DNA from: Lawsonibacter sp.
GTDB taxonomy: Bacteria; Bacillota; Clostridia; Oscillospirales; Oscillospiraceae
Assembly (NCBI GenBank): GCA_022795855.1
Contig: JAAWHL010000015.1
Coordinates: 1 to 41,223 of the forward strand
Length of the DNA stretch: 41,223 bases
Direction of reading: 5' to 3'
Part shown: in pieces, positions 14,868-22,948 of the stretch
How positions within the stretch are numbered: position 1 is the stretch's first letter
Layout of the letters: every line of letters starts with the position of its first letter
Translations under genes and position numbers: made by a program
The notes under the pieces: model-generated
The model's input: the letters and a program-made list of their open reading frames with translations, nothing else
What the model was told of the DNA's origin: nothing
Database searches by the model: none

Positions 14868-17540
14868 ATGGGCGATTGGCACAGCCAGAGCGTGGACGCC
14901 CTGATGAAAAGTTTACAGGCCGTGTCCGGCGGCCTGACGGAGGCCCAGGCGGTGCAGCGGCTGGAGCGCTATGGGCCCAACCAGCTCTTGCCGCCCCCCA
15001 AGCCGGGGCTGCCGGGGCGGATTCTGAGCCAGATGAAGGATCCCATGATTCTGGTGCTGCTGGGGGCGGCGGGGCTGTCCCTGGCGGCCAGCGGGGGCCG
15101 GGACTGGCTGGACGCGGCCATCATTCTGGTGATTGTGGTAGTGAACAACATCATCTCCATTTCCCAGGAGGACCACGCCCAACGGGCGTTGGAGGAGCTG
15201 CGCAGGCTGTCCACCCCCCAGGCCAAGGCGCTGCGGGACGGCCGCCAGGTGCGGCTGGAGGCGGCCCGGCTGGTGCCGGGGGACGTGATTGTGCTGGAGG
15301 CGGGGGACCAGGTGCCCGCCGACTGCCGGATTCTGGAGTGCGCCGGGCTGCGGTGCGACGAGAGCGCCATGACGGGGGAGTCGGTCCCGGTGGAGAAGGA
15401 GGCCCGGGGGGCGCTGCCCCGGGACGCCGCCCTGGGGGACTGGCGGAACATGGTGATTTCCGGGACGCTGGTGACCTCCGGGCGGTGCACCGCGCTGGTG
15501 TGCGCCACCGGGATGGACACCCAGATGGGCCGCATCGCCGGCCTGCTGCTGGAGGGGGAGGCCCAGCCCACTCCGCTCCAGCTCAAGATGGGGGAAATCT
15601 CCAAAACCCTGTCCTTCCTGTGCCTGTGCGTGTGCGCGGTGATGTTCGGGGTTGGGCTGCTCAGCGGCCGGGATCTGCTGGACATGCTGCTCACCGCCGT
15701 CTCCCTGGCGGTGGCCGCCATCCCCGAGGGCCTGCCCGCCATTGTGACCATTGTGCTGGCCCTGGGGGTGCAGCGCATGGCCGGCCGGGGGGCCATTGTG
15801 AAAAAGCTGCCCGCCGTGGAGACCCTGGGCAGCGCCGGGGTCATCTGCTCGGACAAGACGGGCACCCTGACCCAGAACAGGATGACCGTCCAGACCCTCT
15901 GGATTCCTCCGGGGGGGCACCGGCGGGACGCCCTGGTGTGCGGCTGCCTGTGCTCCGACGCCAAATTGGAGTGGCGGGCCGGGGCCCCTTACGCCGCGGG
16001 CGACCCCACCGAGGCCGCCCTGGTGCTCTGCGCCGCCCGGGAGGGGGTGGACCAGTGCCGGCTGTCCCAGCAGATGCCCCGGCGGGGGGAGGTGCCCTTT
16101 GACTCCCAGCGCAAGCTGATGACCACCGTACATCCCGCCCAGGGGGGCGGCTGCTGGGTGCTGGCAAAGGGGGCCCCGGACATGCTGCTGGAGCGGTGCC
16201 AGTCCGGCCCCCGGGGGCATCTGACGCCCGGGGACCGGGAGCGCATCCTGTCGGCCAACGAGGACATGGCCCGCCAGGCCATGCGGGTGCTGGCGGTGGC
16301 CCGGAAGAAGCTGGACCGCCTGCCCTCCCGGCTGGACAGCCAGAGCCTGGAGAGCGGGCTGACCTTCCTGGGCCTGTTCGGTATGACCGACCCGCCCCGG
16401 AAGGAGGTTTTCGCCGCGGTGGAGCGCTGCCACGCCGCCGGGGTGCGGCCGGTGATGATTACCGGGGACCACCGGGCCACCGCCGTGGCCATTGCCCGTC
16501 AGCTGGACATCTGCCGGGAGGGGGACCTGGCGGTCACCGGGGCGGAGCTGGACTTCATGCCCCAGGAGCTGCTGGAGGCGGACATTGAGCAGTTCTCCGT
16601 CTTCGCCCGGGTGTCCCCGGAGCACAAGATGCGCATTGTCCAGGCCTGGCAGAAGCGGGGGAAGGTGGTGGCCATGACCGGGGACGGGGTGAACGACGCC
16701 CCCGCCCTGAAGGCGGCCGACATCGGCTGCGCCATGGGCCTGTCGGGCACCGACGTGGCCAAGGGCGCGGCGGAGATGATTCTCACCGACGACAACTTCT
16801 CCACCATCGTGGAGGCGGTGGAGGAGGGGCGGGGGATTTATTCCAATATCCGCAAGGCCATTCACTACCTGCTCTCCTGCAACATCGGGGAGATCGTTAC
16901 CATTTTCACCGCCACCCTGCTGGAGCTGGGGCAGATGCCCCTGGCGCCGGTACAGCTGCTGTGGCTGAACCTGGTCACCGACTCCCTGCCCGCCCTGGCC
17001 CTGGGGGTGGAGCCGGTGGAGGAGGGGGTGATGTCCCGTCCCCCGCGGGAGGCCTCGGCGGGACTGTTTGACCGCGCCTTCTCCCTGCGGCTGGCCTGGC
17101 AGGGGCTGATGGTGGGGGGGCTGACCCTGGCGGCCTACTACCTGGGGCTGACCCGGCTGGGCCTCCCCGGGCTGGAGGGCGCGGCCGCCAATACCATGGC
17201 CTTCGCCACCCTGACCCTCAGCCAGCTGTTCCACGCCTTCAACGTGCGCAGCGAGGAGCAGTCCCTGTTTGCCCAGGGGGTGTTCTCCAACCCCGCCATG
17301 AACAAGGCGTTTCTCACCGGGCTGGCCCTCCAGCTGGCAGTGCTGCTGCTGCCCCCCCTCCAGGGGGTGTTCTCCGTGTGCCCCATGACGGCGGAGCAGT
17401 GGTGGGCCGTGCTGGCCCTGGCCGCCGCCCCGATCCCCCTCTGCGAGGCGGGGAAGGCCCTGCGCCGGGCCGGAGCCGCCCGGAGCCTCCCGCAGGAGCC
17501 CCAGGAGGAGAAGCGGTGGGAGACCGCCGGAATGAGATAG
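14868..17540 (+). CDS. Calcium-transporting type P-type ATPase
   Basis: 890-residue P2-type ATPase that would pump Ca2+ out of the cytoplasm. It has the actuator TGES at 169-172, M4 with PEGLP at 286-290 (the cation-site motif of Ca2+ pumps), the phosphorylated Asp329 in DKTGT, and the hinge TGDGVNDAPALK near residue 605. M6 has NLVTDSLPALALG, which keeps the Asn and Asp that ligate Ca2+ site II in SERCA. About ten transmembrane helices are expected. The ATG at 14868 follows GGAAAGGAG; an in-frame frame to 14757 would run through the operator and leader hairpin. It is monocistronic, with its own operator-like dyad and a terminator downstream. Mn2+ transport is an alternative. Confidence 0.9.
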   Translation: MGDWHSQSVDALMKSLQAVSGGLTEAQAVQRLERYGPNQLLPPPKPGLPGRILSQMKDPMILVLLGAAGLSLAASGGRDWLDAAIILVIVVVNNIISISQEDHAQRALEELRRLSTPQAKALRDGRQVRLEAARLVPGDVIVLEAGDQVPADCRILECAGLRCDESAMTGESVPVEKEARGALPRDAALGDWRNMVISGTLVTSGRCTALVCATGMDTQMGRIAGLLLEGEAQPTPLQLKMGEISKTLSFLCLCVCAVMFGVGLLSGRDLLDMLLTAVSLAVAAIPEGLPAIVTIVLALGVQRMAGRGAIVKKLPAVETLGSAGVICSDKTGTLTQNRMTVQTLWIPPGGHRRDALVCGCLCSDAKLEWRAGAPYAAGDPTEAALVLCAAREGVDQCRLSQQMPRRGEVPFDSQRKLMTTVHPAQGGGCWVLAKGAPDMLLERCQSGPRGHLTPGDRERILSANEDMARQAMRVLAVARKKLDRLPSRLDSQSLESGLTFLGLFGMTDPPRKEVFAAVERCHAAGVRPVMITGDHRATAVAIARQLDICREGDLAVTGAELDFMPQELLEADIEQFSVFARVSPEHKMRIVQAWQKRGKVVAMTGDGVNDAPALKAADIGCAMGLSGTDVAKGAAEMILTDDNFSTIVEAVEEGRGIYSNIRKAIHYLLSCNIGEIVTIFTATLLELGQMPLAPVQLLWLNLVTDSLPALALGVEPVEEGVMSRPPREASAGLFDRAFSLRLAWQGLMVGGLTLAAYYLGLTRLGLPGLEGAAANTMAFATLTLSQLFHAFNVRSEEQSLFAQGVFSNPAMNKAFLTGLALQLAVLLLPPLQGVFSVCPMTAEQWWAVLALAAAPIPLCEAGKALRRAGAARSLPQEPQEEKRWETAGMR

Positions 17541-17546
17541 GAAGGA

Positions 17547-17583
17547 GCCGCCGCCCGGATCTCTTTTAGATCCGGGCGGCGGC
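17547..17583. terminator. Long hairpin between convergent genes
   Basis: GCCGCCGCCCGGATCT and AGATCCGGGCGGCGGC form a perfect 16-bp stem with a five-base loop. It lies seven bases after the ATPase stop and just past the stop of the convergent small gene. There is no strong T-tract on either side, but its position between convergent genes supports termination of both. Confidence 0.7.
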
Positions 17584-17584
17584 G

Positions 17585-17866
17585 TTAGTCCATCTCCTGA
17601 TGGCGGCTGCTGCGCAGATGAATGGTACGGTAGTATTCGGACATGATATCCTCAATGCACTGTAGGCAAGAGGAATCGTTTCGTGTTTGGTCCTCCAAAA
17701 TGTGATAGATATGCTCTAACATTTGCACAGCAAGGTATTCTGTACTCTTGGAAAGCACTTCGGCATTCAAACCGCCAACATATTCGGCGGCCATTTTTCC
17801 TAATACAGTGTAGCAGAGCATAGCGGCAGTGGAATGTTCCTGATGATCTGGTGAACGAAAAAACAT
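17585..17866 (-). CDS. Hypothetical small protein, lower-GC island
   Basis: 93-residue, mostly helical soluble protein that I do not recognise. It contains an alternating hydrophobic helix (LSKSTEYLAVQMLEHIYHIL) and a CxxC (SSCLQC) near residue 70. The ATG at 17866 is chosen because GGAGGG lies five bases upstream; the upstream ATG at 17887 has no suitable site and falls in an inverted repeat. Base composition is clearly lower in GC than the neighbours, which suggests recent acquisition. It is divergent from an XRE regulator, and a convincing promoter lies between them. Confidence 0.65.
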   Translation of the reverse strand: MFFRSPDHQEHSTAAMLCYTVLGKMAAEYVGGLNAEVLSKSTEYLAVQMLEHIYHILEDQTRNDSSCLQCIEDIMSEYYRTIHLRSSRHQEMD

Positions 17867-17881
17867 AACGGCCCTCCATTT

Positions 17882-17941
17882 TGACATCTAGTGAATGTCA
17901 TTTCTTCCCCTAAGATACCATATCTTTTTCCTTGTGACAAG
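17882..17941. promoter_or_regulatory. Divergent control region of the XRE island
   Basis: The minus strand has -35 TTGTCA (17940-17935), a 17-base spacer and -10 TATCTT (17917-17912). Two dyads flank it: CTTGT-G-ACAAG (17931-17941), overlapping the -35, and TGACAT-N7-ATGTCA (17882-17900), downstream of the -10. They are natural candidates for binding the XRE protein. Confidence 0.6.
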
Positions 17942-17967
17942 CAGTAAATGCCAAGGATGGATCTGAA

Positions 17968-18222
17968 ATGTACAAAAACCGGGCCAAAAACGGGAAACTG
18001 AACCTCTGCGGCAAGCAAATCAGCCGGCTGCGGACCGCCCTCTCACCCAGCACCTCCCAGCGCGCCCTGGCCGACCAGCTCCAGCTGCGGGGCCTGGACC
18101 TGGACAAAAACGCGATTCAGAGAATTGAGACGGGAAAGCGCTTTGTAACCGACATCGAGCTGAGAGCTTTCGCGGCGTTTTTTGAAGTCTCCGTGGAGGA
18201 GCTTCTGAGAGAAGAGGAATAG
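17968..18222 (+). CDS. XRE-type helix-turn-helix regulator
   Basis: 84-residue protein consisting of a single lambda-repressor-like HTH domain. The helices run from QISRLRTAL through SQRALADQLQLRG and KNAIQRIETGKR to ELRAFAAFFEVSVEELL. No effector domain is present. The ATG at 17968 follows AAGGATGG. It is transcribed divergently from the small unknown gene and ends near a terminator shared with metY. The pair looks like a regulator with its single target. A toxin-antitoxin role is possible but nothing in the partner supports it directly. Confidence 0.85.
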   Translation: MYKNRAKNGKLNLCGKQISRLRTALSPSTSQRALADQLQLRGLDLDKNAIQRIETGKRFVTDIELRAFAAFFEVSVEELLREEE

Positions 18223-18226
18223 CGGA

Positions 18227-18260
18227 CCGCCCGGACCTGAAGAGGTCCGGGCGGCCTTTT
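18227..18260 (+). terminator. Terminator between XRE gene and metY
   Basis: CCGCCCGGACCT and AGGTCCGGGCGG form a perfect 12-bp stem with a GAAG loop, followed by CCTTTT. The genes on either side converge on it. Confidence 0.88.
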
Positions 18261-18263
18261 CGG

Positions 18264-19550
18264 TTATCCCCGCACCGCGGCAAAGGCCTGGTCCAGGTCC
18301 GCCAGCAGGTCGTCGATATGCTCCAGGCCCACCGACAGGCGGATGGTGTTGGGATAGATGTCCTGTTCGGCCAGCTCCTGGGGGGAGAGCTGGGAGTGGG
18401 TGGTGGTGGCGGGGTGGATGACCAGGGATTTCGCGTCGGCCACGTTGGCCAGGAGGGAGAAGAGCTTCAGGCTGTCGATGAATTTGTGGGCCTCGGCCTG
18501 TCCGCCCTTAATCCGGAAGGTGAAGATAGACGCGCCCCCGTTGGGGAAATACCTCTGGTACAGGGCGTGGTCGGGGTGATCGGGGAGGGAGGGGTGATTG
18601 ACCTTCTCCACCTGGGGGTGGCGGGAGAGGAACTCCACCACCTTTTTGGTGTTCTCGGCGTGGCGCTCCACCCGCAGGGACAGGGTCTCCACCCCCTGGA
18701 GCAGCAGGAAGGCGTTGAAGGGGGAGATGGCGGCGCCGGTATCCCGCAGGAGGATGGCCCGGATGTAGGTGACGAAGGCGGCGGGGCCGGCGGCGCCGGC
18801 GAAGGACACGCCGTGGTAACTGGGGTTGGGGTCGGCGATGGGGGCGTACCGGCCGCTCTTTGCCCAGTCGAAGGTTCCGCCGTCCACGATGACGCCGCCC
18901 AGGGTGGTGCCGTGCCCGCCGATGAATTTGGTGGCGGAGTGGACCACGATGTCCGCCCCGTGCTCGATGGGCCGGAGGAGGCAGGGGGTGGCGAAGGTAT
19001 TGTCGATGACCAGGGGCAGGCCGTGCCGGTGGGCGGCGGCCGCGATGGCGTCGATATCCGGGATGTCGCTGTTGGGGTTGCCCAGGGTCTCCAGATAGAC
19101 GGCCTTGGTGTTGGGGCGGATGGCCGCTTCCACCTCCTCGGGGCTGTGGACGTTCACAAAGGTGGTGTGGATGCCGTACTGGGGCAGGGTGTGGGCCAGC
19201 AGGTTATAACTGCCGCCGTAGATGGTCTTCTGCGCCACGATGTGGTCCCCAGCCTGGGCCAGGGCCTGGATGGTGTAGGAGATGGCCGCCGCGCCGGAGG
19301 CCACGGCCAGAGCCGCCGCGCCCCCCTCCAGGGCGGCCAGGCGGGTTTCCAGCACCTCCTGGGTGGAGTTGGTCAGCCGGCCGTAGATGTTGCCCGCGTC
19401 GGCCAGGCCGAACCGGGCGGCGGCGTGGGCGGAGTTTTGGAAGACATAGGCGGCGGTCTGATAGATGGGCACCGCCCGGGCGCCGGTGGCGGGGTCGGGC
19501 AGCTCCTGGCCCGCGTGGAGCTGGAGGGTTTCAATGTGATAAGCGCTCAT
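18264..19550 (-). CDS. metY: O-acetylhomoserine sulfhydrylase (PLP enzyme)
   Basis: 428-residue pyridoxal-phosphate enzyme that makes homocysteine from O-acetylhomoserine and sulfide. It belongs to the Cys/Met metabolism PLP family. Seen features are YGRLTNST near residue 56, the SGAAAISY cofactor loop, VIDNTFATP (181-189) and the Schiff-base lysine Lys208 in HSATKF. Length and the GGHGTTLGG stretch fit MetY better than CGS or CBL. The ATG at 19550 is preceded by AGAGAGG. It lies downstream of a 39-codon leader ORF that has a consensus promoter. It faces away from the methionine synthase operon, whose homocysteine substrate it would supply. Confidence 0.9.
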   Translation of the reverse strand: MSAYHIETLQLHAGQELPDPATGARAVPIYQTAAYVFQNSAHAAARFGLADAGNIYGRLTNSTQEVLETRLAALEGGAAALAVASGAAAISYTIQALAQAGDHIVAQKTIYGGSYNLLAHTLPQYGIHTTFVNVHSPEEVEAAIRPNTKAVYLETLGNPNSDIPDIDAIAAAAHRHGLPLVIDNTFATPCLLRPIEHGADIVVHSATKFIGGHGTTLGGVIVDGGTFDWAKSGRYAPIADPNPSYHGVSFAGAAGPAAFVTYIRAILLRDTGAAISPFNAFLLLQGVETLSLRVERHAENTKKVVEFLSRHPQVEKVNHPSLPDHPDHALYQRYFPNGGASIFTFRIKGGQAEAHKFIDSLKLFSLLANVADAKSLVIHPATTTHSQLSPQELAEQDIYPNTIRLSVGLEHIDDLLADLDQAFAAVRG

Positions 19551-19641
19551 TGGGATTACCTCTCTTTATTACCGGATTTCGGCGCAGGCGCCGGGGGCTT
19601 CGGGTCGGGCTCCCGGACAGGGCGGGCGGGCGCGGGCGCGG

Positions 19642-19761
19642 TCAGGCCGCGCCTCCCCGGCGGGGCGCGCCAGGCCCCCCGCTTCCGTCCCCGGTCCGGG
19701 AGCGGAGCATTCGCCCAAAGCGGAAATTGTCCCGCAGCAGCTGTTCCAGAATTGCGCCCAT
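19642..19761 (-). CDS. 39-codon leader ORF upstream of metY
   Basis: A small ORF starts at an ATG (19761) behind a good GAGAGGAGG site and ends with TGA at 19642. Its peptide begins MGAILEQLLRDNFRFGRMLR, then becomes Gly/Pro/Arg-rich. It is the first ORF after a strong promoter and precedes metY by 91 bases that contain GC-rich inverted repeats, one overlapping its stop codon. The first 20 residues look protein-like; the tail does not. It could be a regulatory leader peptide whose translation affects metY, or a small protein. It has only one Met after the start and no Cys run, so a simple methionine or cysteine attenuator is not supported. Confidence 0.55.
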   Translation of the reverse strand: MGAILEQLLRDNFRFGRMLRSRTGDGSGGPGAPRRGGAA

Positions 19762-19791
19762 GTTCCCGCCTCCTCTCAGGTAGATGACAGG

Positions 19792-19820
19792 AGTATACCG
19801 CATTAAACCTATCTTGTCAA
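19792..19820 (-). promoter_or_regulatory. Promoter of leader ORF-metY
   Basis: -35 TTGACA (19820-19815), a 17-base spacer and -10 TATACT (19797-19792) on the minus strand, near consensus. The start of transcription would fall about 25 bases before the leader ATG, too short for a SAM riboswitch or T-box ahead of the leader ORF. Confidence 0.88.
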
Positions 19821-19937
19821 TGGGTAAATAGGAAAATAGAGGGGCGGAGATTTGGGGGAATTTCTCCGAAATTGAGGCTGTACATTTCCCGGGGGAAATA
19901 GTATCATTATTTCACCACAAAAAAGGAGGGGGCGCCT

Positions 19938-20597
19938 GTGCGGGCGGATACCGATGAAATTCTGCGCTTCCTGGGGGTGGGGGAGCCCGTCCCGGAGCAG
20001 CTGCGGCGGCAGGCGGAGGAGGAGGCCGGGGCCCTGTCCGCCGCCGCGCCCCCCCGGTACGTCTACCGGGTGTACCCCCTGGAGCGGGAGGGGGAGGACT
20101 TCTGCCTGGCCGGGTCGGGGGTGACGCTGGGCGGCCGCACCGCCCGGCTGATGCTGTCCGGCTGCACCCGGGCGGCCCTGCTGTGCTGTACCCTGGGGGC
20201 GGGGTTCGAGGCCCTGCTCCGGGCCCGCCAGGTGCGGGACATGGCCCGGGCGGTGATTCTGGACGCGGCGGGCAGCGCCCTGGTAGAGGCGGGGTGCGAC
20301 GCCGCCCAGGAGGAGCTGGCCCGGCGGGCGGAGGGGCAGTACCTCACCGACCGGTTCAGCCCCGGCTACGGGGACCTGCCCCTGTCCCTCCAGCCGGCGG
20401 TGTGCGCCGCCCTGGACGCGGGGCGGCGGCTGGGGGTGCAGGTGACGGACAGCCTGCTGCTCAACCCCTCCAAGACCGTGACCGCGGTCATCGGCCTGTC
20501 CGCCCGGCCCCAGATGGCCCGGGTGCGGGGGTGTGATTTCTGCGCCCTGCGGGAGAGCTGCCAACTGAGAAAGGGAGGAAGACGCTGTGGACTTTGA
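19938..20597 (+). CDS. Methionine synthase reactivation (activation-domain) protein
   Basis: 219-residue free-standing version of the C-terminal activation domain of MetH. It binds S-adenosylmethionine and helps re-methylate the cobalamin when it has been oxidised. The signature RFSPGYGDLPLSLQ near residue 135 carries the Arg and Gly-Tyr that contact SAM, and LNPSKTVTAVIGLS follows near 175. The C-terminus has CDFCALRESC, a cysteine cluster common in the stand-alone proteins of clostridia. The start is a GTG at 19938 behind AAGGAGGGGG. It overlaps the MetH-like gene by 11 bases. In the leader, CGGAGA/TCTCCG can pair around 19854-19869, and an ATTTCCC-GG-GGGAAAT dyad lies at 19884-19899. No cobalamin or SAM riboswitch was recognised. 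Confidence 0.88.
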   Translation: MRADTDEILRFLGVGEPVPEQLRRQAEEEAGALSAAAPPRYVYRVYPLEREGEDFCLAGSGVTLGGRTARLMLSGCTRAALLCCTLGAGFEALLRARQVRDMARAVILDAAGSALVEAGCDAAQEELARRAEGQYLTDRFSPGYGDLPLSLQPAVCAALDAGRRLGVQVTDSLLLNPSKTVTAVIGLSARPQMARVRGCDFCALRESCQLRKGGRRCGL

Positions 20598-22947
20598 TTT
20601 TTTCCAGGACGGGATTCTGATTTTGGACGGGGCCATGGGCACCGAGCTGCAAAAGCGGGGCCTGCCCCCGGGGGGGCAGCCGGAGCTGCTGAACCTGACC
20701 GCCCCCGGGCTGGTGCAGGATGTCCACCGGGCCTACCTCCAGGCGGGCAGTCGGGTGGTGTATGCCAACACCTTCGGGGCTAACGCGCTGAAGCTGGCCC
20801 GCTCCGGCCACACGGTGGACGAGGCTGCCGGGGCGGCGGTGGCTCTGGCCCGGGAGGCCTGCGCCCCCTTTGGAGCCAAAACAGCCCTGGACATCGGCCC
20901 TCTGGGGGAGCTGCTGGAGCCCATGGGAACCCTGCGCTTTGAGCGGGCCTATGACCTGTTCCGGGAGCTGGCCCTGGCCGGAGCGCGGGCCGGGGCCGAT
21001 CTGGCGGTCATCGAGACCATGACCGACCTGTACGAGACCAAGGCCGCCCTGCTGGCAGTGAAGGAGAACACCTCCCTGCCCGTCTTCGTCACCATGTCCT
21101 TTGAGGAGAGCGGGCGCACCTTCACCGGCTGCACCCCCGCCTCCATGGCCCGCACCCTGGAGGGGCTGGGGGCGGACGCCGTGGGGGTGAACTGCTCCCT
21201 GGGGCCCGACCTGCTGCTGCCGGTGCTGCGGGAAATCTGCGAAAACACCCGCCTGCCCGTCATCGCCAAGCCCAACGCCGGCCTGCCCGACCCGGTGACC
21301 GGGCGGTATACCATGGGCCCGGAGGAGTTTGCCGCCGCCATGCTCCCCTGCCTGGAGGCGGGCGTGACCATTTTCGGCGGCTGCTGCGGCACCGCGCCGG
21401 AGTACATCGCCGCCCTGGCCCGGGCCCTGGAGGGGAAAATGCCCGCCCCCCGCGTCTATCTCAGCCGCTCCTTTGTGTGCACCCCTGTGACCCCCGTCCC
21501 CCTGACCGGGGTGCGGGTCATCGGCGAGCGCATCAACCCCACAGGGAAAAAGCGCATCCAGCAGGCCCTGCTGGAGGACGACCTGGACTACCTGCTGGAG
21601 CTGGCCGTGGAGCAGGAGGACGCGGGGGCGGACATCCTGGACGTGAACGTGGGCTATCCCGGGGTGGACGAGGCGACCATGCTCCCCCGGGTGGTGAAGA
21701 AGCTGCAAAGCGCCGTCTCCCTGCCCCTTCAGCTGGACTCCTCCAACCCCGCCGCCCTGGAGGCCGGCCTGCGGGTGTACAACGGCAAGGCGGCGGTGAA
21801 CTCGGTCAGCGGGGAGGAGCAGTCCCTGGCGCGGGTCCTGCCCATTGTGAAGAAGTACGGCGCCTGCGTGGTGGGCCTGACCCTGGACCAGGAGGGGATC
21901 CCCCAGACCGCCCAAAAGCGGGCGGACATTGCCCGGCGCATCCGGGACGCCGCCCTGGAGCGGGGCATCCCGGGGGAGGACGTGTGGATTGACTGCCTGA
22001 CCCTGACCGTCTCCGCCCAGCAGGACCAGGCGGAGGAGACCCTGAAGGCGGTGCGGACGGTGCGGGAGGAGCTGGGCCTTCAGACCGTGCTGGGGGTGTC
22101 CAACATCTCCTTTGGCCTGCCCAACCGGCCGCTGATTACCCAGACCTTCCTGGTCCGGGCCCTGGAGGCGGGGCTGACCCTGCCCATCATCAACCCCAAC
22201 CAAACCGAGATGATGGACGCGGTGCGGGCCTTCCGGGTGCTGTCCGGGGAGGACCGGGAGTGCCGGGCCTATGTGGAGCGGTTCGCCGCCGCCCCCGCCG
22301 CGCCGAAAAACGCCGCCGCCCCCGGGGAGCTGACCCTGGAGGACGCCATCGTCCGGGGGCTGCGGGCCGACGCGGGGCGGCTGGCCCGGCAGGCCCTGGA
22401 GGCGGAGGAGGAGCTGTCCCTGGTGGAAAACCGCCTGATTCCCGCCCTGGACCGGGTGGGGGCCGGTTATGAGGAGGGGACGGTGTTCCTGCCCCAGCTG
22501 CTCAGCGCGGCCCAGGCCGCCCAGGCGGTGTTCGAGCAGGTCCGGGCCTCCATCGCCCGGAAGGGGGGCGCGCCGGTGCGGAAGGGGAAGCTGATTGTGG
22601 CCACCGTCCGGGGGGACATCCACGACATCGGCAAGAACATTGTGAAAACCGTGCTGGAAAACTACGGGTACGAGGTGGACGACCTGGGCCGGGACGTGCC
22701 GCCGGAGACGGTGGCCCGGGCCGCCCGGGAGGGGGAGGTCCGGCTGGTGGGCCTGTCCGCCCTGATGACCACCACCCTGCCCGCCATGGAGGAGACCATC
22801 CGGCTGCTCAAGGGCCTGCCACGGCCCCCGGCGGTCTTTGTGGGGGGCGCGGTGGTCACCCCCGAGTACGCCGCGCGGATGGGGGCCGACTGGTACGCCC
22901 GGGACGCCCGGCAGTCGGTGGAAATTGCCAGAAAGGTGTTGGGATAA
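20587..22947 (+). CDS. metH: Cobalamin-dependent methionine synthase lacking the activation domain
   Basis: 786-residue enzyme transferring a methyl group from methyltetrahydrofolate through cobalamin to homocysteine. The homocysteine domain (1 to about 290) has zinc ligands Cys203 (VNCS), Cys266 and Cys267 (GGCCGT). The pterin-binding domain starts at VIGERINPTGKK (about 311). The cobalamin cap and Rossmann domain (about 585-786) contain DIHDIG at 677-682, whose His679 is the axial cobalt ligand. The activation domain is absent and is supplied by the overlapping upstream gene. The start is a GTG at 20587. The methyltransferase-reductase gene begins two bases after its stop, giving a tight methionine operon. 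Confidence 0.93.
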   Translation: MDFDFFQDGILILDGAMGTELQKRGLPPGGQPELLNLTAPGLVQDVHRAYLQAGSRVVYANTFGANALKLARSGHTVDEAAGAAVALAREACAPFGAKTALDIGPLGELLEPMGTLRFERAYDLFRELALAGARAGADLAVIETMTDLYETKAALLAVKENTSLPVFVTMSFEESGRTFTGCTPASMARTLEGLGADAVGVNCSLGPDLLLPVLREICENTRLPVIAKPNAGLPDPVTGRYTMGPEEFAAAMLPCLEAGVTIFGGCCGTAPEYIAALARALEGKMPAPRVYLSRSFVCTPVTPVPLTGVRVIGERINPTGKKRIQQALLEDDLDYLLELAVEQEDAGADILDVNVGYPGVDEATMLPRVVKKLQSAVSLPLQLDSSNPAALEAGLRVYNGKAAVNSVSGEEQSLARVLPIVKKYGACVVGLTLDQEGIPQTAQKRADIARRIRDAALERGIPGEDVWIDCLTLTVSAQQDQAEETLKAVRTVREELGLQTVLGVSNISFGLPNRPLITQTFLVRALEAGLTLPIINPNQTEMMDAVRAFRVLSGEDRECRAYVERFAAAPAAPKNAAAPGELTLEDAIVRGLRADAGRLARQALEAEEELSLVENRLIPALDRVGAGYEEGTVFLPQLLSAAQAAQAVFEQVRASIARKGGAPVRKGKLIVATVRGDIHDIGKNIVKTVLENYGYEVDDLGRDVPPETVARAAREGEVRLVGLSALMTTTLPAMEETIRLLKGLPRPPAVFVGGAVVTPEYAARMGADWYARDARQSVEIARKVLG

Positions 22948-22948
22948 A

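Noticed and set aside
19884-19899. ATTTCCC-GG-GGGAAAT upstream of the methionine synthase operon as a Noc binding site
   Set aside because: The Bacillus Noc site ATTTCCCGGGAAAT has no spacer between arms; here two extra bases shift the half sites. A single near match is weak evidence.
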